Below, in pieces: positions 13,642-14,263 of a stretch of DNA of 14,263 nucleotides (its first letter is position 1; every line of letters begins with the position of its first letter). The translations under genes were made by a program, and so were the position numbers. The notes under the pieces are model-generated. The model worked only from the letters and a program-made list of their open reading frames with translations. It ran no database searches and was not told the DNA's origin. Source of the DNA: VAZQ01 sp040510075 (lineage in GTDB: Bacteria; Pseudomonadota; Alphaproteobacteria; Rhizobiales; Xanthobacteraceae). The stretch is taken from the NCBI GenBank assembly GCA_040510075.1, contig JBEVJT010000045.1:1-14263 (forward strand), read 5' to 3'.

Positions 13642-13731
13642 TCAGAAAGCGACTGCAAGGAACTCCACTGCCGCAACTCCGAAAATCAGCGCGGCAAGCG
13701 CAATCAAATCGTGTTCTAGCCACCGGTTCAT
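13642..13731 (-). CDS. Candidate 29-residue single-helix membrane peptide
   Basis: ATG at 13731 to TGA at 13644-13642 on the minus strand. A near-ideal GGGGAGG ribosome binding site lies at 13743-13737, five bases before the ATG, and is the best support for translation. The peptide starts with a charged head (MNRWLEHD) and continues as about 20 residues of Leu/Ile/Ala/Val/Phe helix with one buried Glu (residue 23), ending in VAF. This fits a small single-pass membrane protein, possibly a regulator or subunit of a larger membrane complex, which is inference. A hairpin (13753-13781) lies just upstream in its leader. No family recognised. Confidence 0.5.
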   Translation of the reverse strand: MNRWLEHDLIALAALIFGVAAVEFLAVAF

Positions 13732-13752
13732 TTCTGCCTCCCCTTATCGGTG

Positions 13753-13781
13753 TGGAGATGCTCCGCATTTGCGGCTCTCCA
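13753..13781 (-). promoter_or_regulatory. Leader hairpin upstream of the 29-residue peptide
   Basis: TGGAGA (13753-13758) pairs with TCTCCA (13776-13781) and encloses CCGCA (13763-13767) pairing with TGCGG (13770-13774). In a minus-strand transcript this stem would end about 10 bases before the GGGGAGG ribosome binding site, so it could affect translation of the micro-ORF. A terminator for rightward transcription is less likely because no T-run follows. Confidence 0.3.
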
Positions 13782-13800
13782 AGGACTTAATCTGATTCTA

Positions 13801-13862
13801 GGCAACATCGCTCCTGGAAATTTCCAGATTGTTAGAATGCTGATGCATCTCGGCAACATCGC
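13801..13862. repeat. Direct repeats GGCAACATCGC bracketing two palindromes
   Basis: Two identical 11-bp copies, 51 bp apart start to start, enclose the 14-bp palindrome CTGGAAATTTCCAG and the 8-bp GATGCATC. The order is repeat, palindrome, spacer, palindrome, repeat. This could be a regulatory array, a recombination site or the footprint of a small mobile element. No known consensus was matched. Confidence 0.5.
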
Positions 13863-13979
13863 CGAGGATTTCGCATCGCGTGAGCGAGTCAAATTGGCTG
13901 GCTGGGCGGTCTTCGGTCTGTTGCTCTGTAAAACTGCAAGTTGATTTTGCTCAAGCTCAACTCTCCCCTCCTGGATAGC

Positions 13980-13996
13980 CGGCCTTCTGCAGGCCG
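13980..13996. repeat. Hairpin CGGCCT-TCTGC-AGGCCG
   Basis: A perfect 6-bp stem around a 5-base loop, followed by TGTGTGTTTGTGG, only loosely T-rich. It could be a weak terminator for rightward transcription ahead of the serine tRNA fragment, or another palindromic element. Confidence 0.35.
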
Positions 13997-14057
13997 TGTG
14001 TGTTTGTGGTCGCAGCTCCTGTCGTTCTTGCGCTAAACCACGGGCCTACAAGTGGCT

Positions 14058-14074
14058 CGCGCCGCAATGGCGCG
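14058..14074. terminator. Hairpin CGCGCC-GCAAT-GGCGCG just before tRNA fragment
   Basis: A perfect 6-bp GC stem with a 5-base loop, followed by CTGTTTC. It lies 16 bp upstream of the tRNA fragment. It may be a terminator for upstream transcription or part of the tRNA leader. The T-rich tail is short, so the call is tentative. Confidence 0.3.
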
Positions 14075-14089
14075 CTGTTTCACTTCCCA

Positions 14090-14128
14090 GGAAGGGTGGC
14101 CGAGTGGTTTAAGGCAGCGGTCTTGAAA
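14090..14128 (+). tRNA. 5' half of tRNA-Ser(UGA), broken after the anticodon loop
   Basis: The acceptor 5' strand GGAAGGG (14090-14096), TG, a D-arm with GCCGAGTGG and AAGGC (14099-14115), the anticodon 5' stem GCGGT (14117-14121) and the loop CTTGAAA (14122-14128) with anticodon TGA match a serine tRNA closely. The next bases should be ACCGC to close the anticodon stem, then a long variable arm, T-arm and CCA-side acceptor; instead TTCTT follows and no such parts occur in the remaining 135 bp. The match ends exactly at the loop boundary, as expected if a site-specific recombinase crossed over in the anticodon loop. It cannot make a working tRNA as seen; an intact copy must exist elsewhere or across the element. 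Confidence 0.8.
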
Positions 14129-14263
14129 TTCTTCCAGGCCGGTGCCGCCCCGTAATTTGCCGTCCCCAGCAGTCCTAAAAATCAGCCAAAAACCGGCCCG
14201 CAGCTGTCCGGTGATGCCACCCTGTACCGGGTCGTGCTACCGAGTTGAGTAGCAAAAGCGGTA
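14129..14263. mobile_element. Sequence beyond the tRNA break: possible end of an integrated element
   Basis: From 14129 the sequence has no similarity to the tRNA. No coding frame reaches a convincing start or motif in these 135 bp on either strand; the minus-strand frames carry stops. If the break is an attachment site, this would be the element-side arm, and an integrase gene would be expected further right. The inference rests only on the precise position of the break. Confidence 0.3.

Larger units (their letters stand above)
13782..14089. other. Gene-poor, less GC-rich stretch with symmetrical repeat block
   Basis: No convincing gene is seen here. A GTG-initiated frame (13750-13944) lacks a ribosome binding site. 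The stretch holds a perfect 14-bp palindrome CTGGAAATTTCCAG (13814-13827), the 8-bp palindrome GATGCATC (13842-13849), and two 11-bp direct copies of GGCAACATCGC (13801-13811 and 13852-13862) that bracket them. Two hairpins lie further right. By eye, base composition is more AT-rich than in the coding blocks to the left. Confidence 0.5.

Noticed and set aside
13750..13944. 64-codon GTG-initiated plus-strand frame in the gene-poor end
   Set aside because: No ribosome binding site, starts inside a hairpin, spans the palindrome and direct repeats, and shows no recognisable protein features.
13177..14089. CRISPR array
   Set aside because: The repeats are palindromic elements or a single pair of 11-bp direct copies; there is no regular repeat-spacer pattern and no cas gene.
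14129..14263. Group I intron interrupting the serine tRNA anticodon loop
   Set aside because: Considered because such introns sit in anticodon loops, but the visible 135 bp show no recognisable P1 pairing with the exon end or intron core, and no 3' exon is in view. Cannot be fully excluded without more sequence to the right.

Overview
The window looks like chromosome of an alphaproteobacterium of the order Hyphomicrobiales (Bradyrhizobium/Rhodopseudomonas/Xanthobacteraceae-like). The reasons are high G+C, an IalB-family protein, a bacterial phosphatidylcholine synthase, a Mcl-type CoA lyase, HspQ, and short palindromic intergenic repeats of the GTCATTCCGGGG type. No species can be named from the sequence alone.

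Layout. 1-887 (minus) is the N-terminal half of a YejA-type oligopeptide-binding ABC transporter protein that runs off the left edge. Divergent from it is an exported IalB-family protein (1130-1885, plus). Next come three minus-strand genes read in the order UbiH/UbiF-type flavoprotein hydroxylase (3493-4713), HpcH/HpaI (malyl-CoA type) lyase (2323-3366) and hspQ (1942-2274). Divergent from the hydroxylase are pcs (4776-5501, TTG start) and a zinc-free quinone oxidoreductase (5555-6532), probably one transcript. A roughly 100-bp mosaic of nested hairpins (6544-6644) separates this block from the biotin genes.

Biotin block. bioF and bioD (8533-6684, minus) overlap by one base and are probably translationally coupled; bioA (8605-9888, plus) is divergent from them across 71 bp. 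Together they convert pimeloyl-thioester plus alanine to dethiobiotin. bioB and the pimelate-supply genes are not here. rimO (9903-11309, minus) converges on bioA. An amidohydrolase that closely resembles enamidase of nicotinate fermentation (11369-12568, plus) diverges from rimO, without its usual pathway partners. A small exported protein of unknown function with an internal DPYN repeat follows (12808-13176, plus).

The right end, 13177-14263, is gene-poor: hairpin repeats, two candidate single-helix membrane peptides of about 30 residues on opposite strands (13429-13521 plus; 13642-13731 minus), and a perfect 14-bp palindrome between two 11-bp direct repeats. The window ends with the 5' half of a serine tRNA (UGA anticodon, 14090-14128) that stops being tRNA-like exactly at the end of the anticodon loop. 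The simplest reading is one edge of an integrated element or a rearrangement breakpoint.

Most of the window is ordinary housekeeping and accessory metabolism. I did not find a clear multi-gene novel system; the best leads are the interrupted tRNA with the micro-ORF/palindrome segment beside it, and the orphan enamidase.
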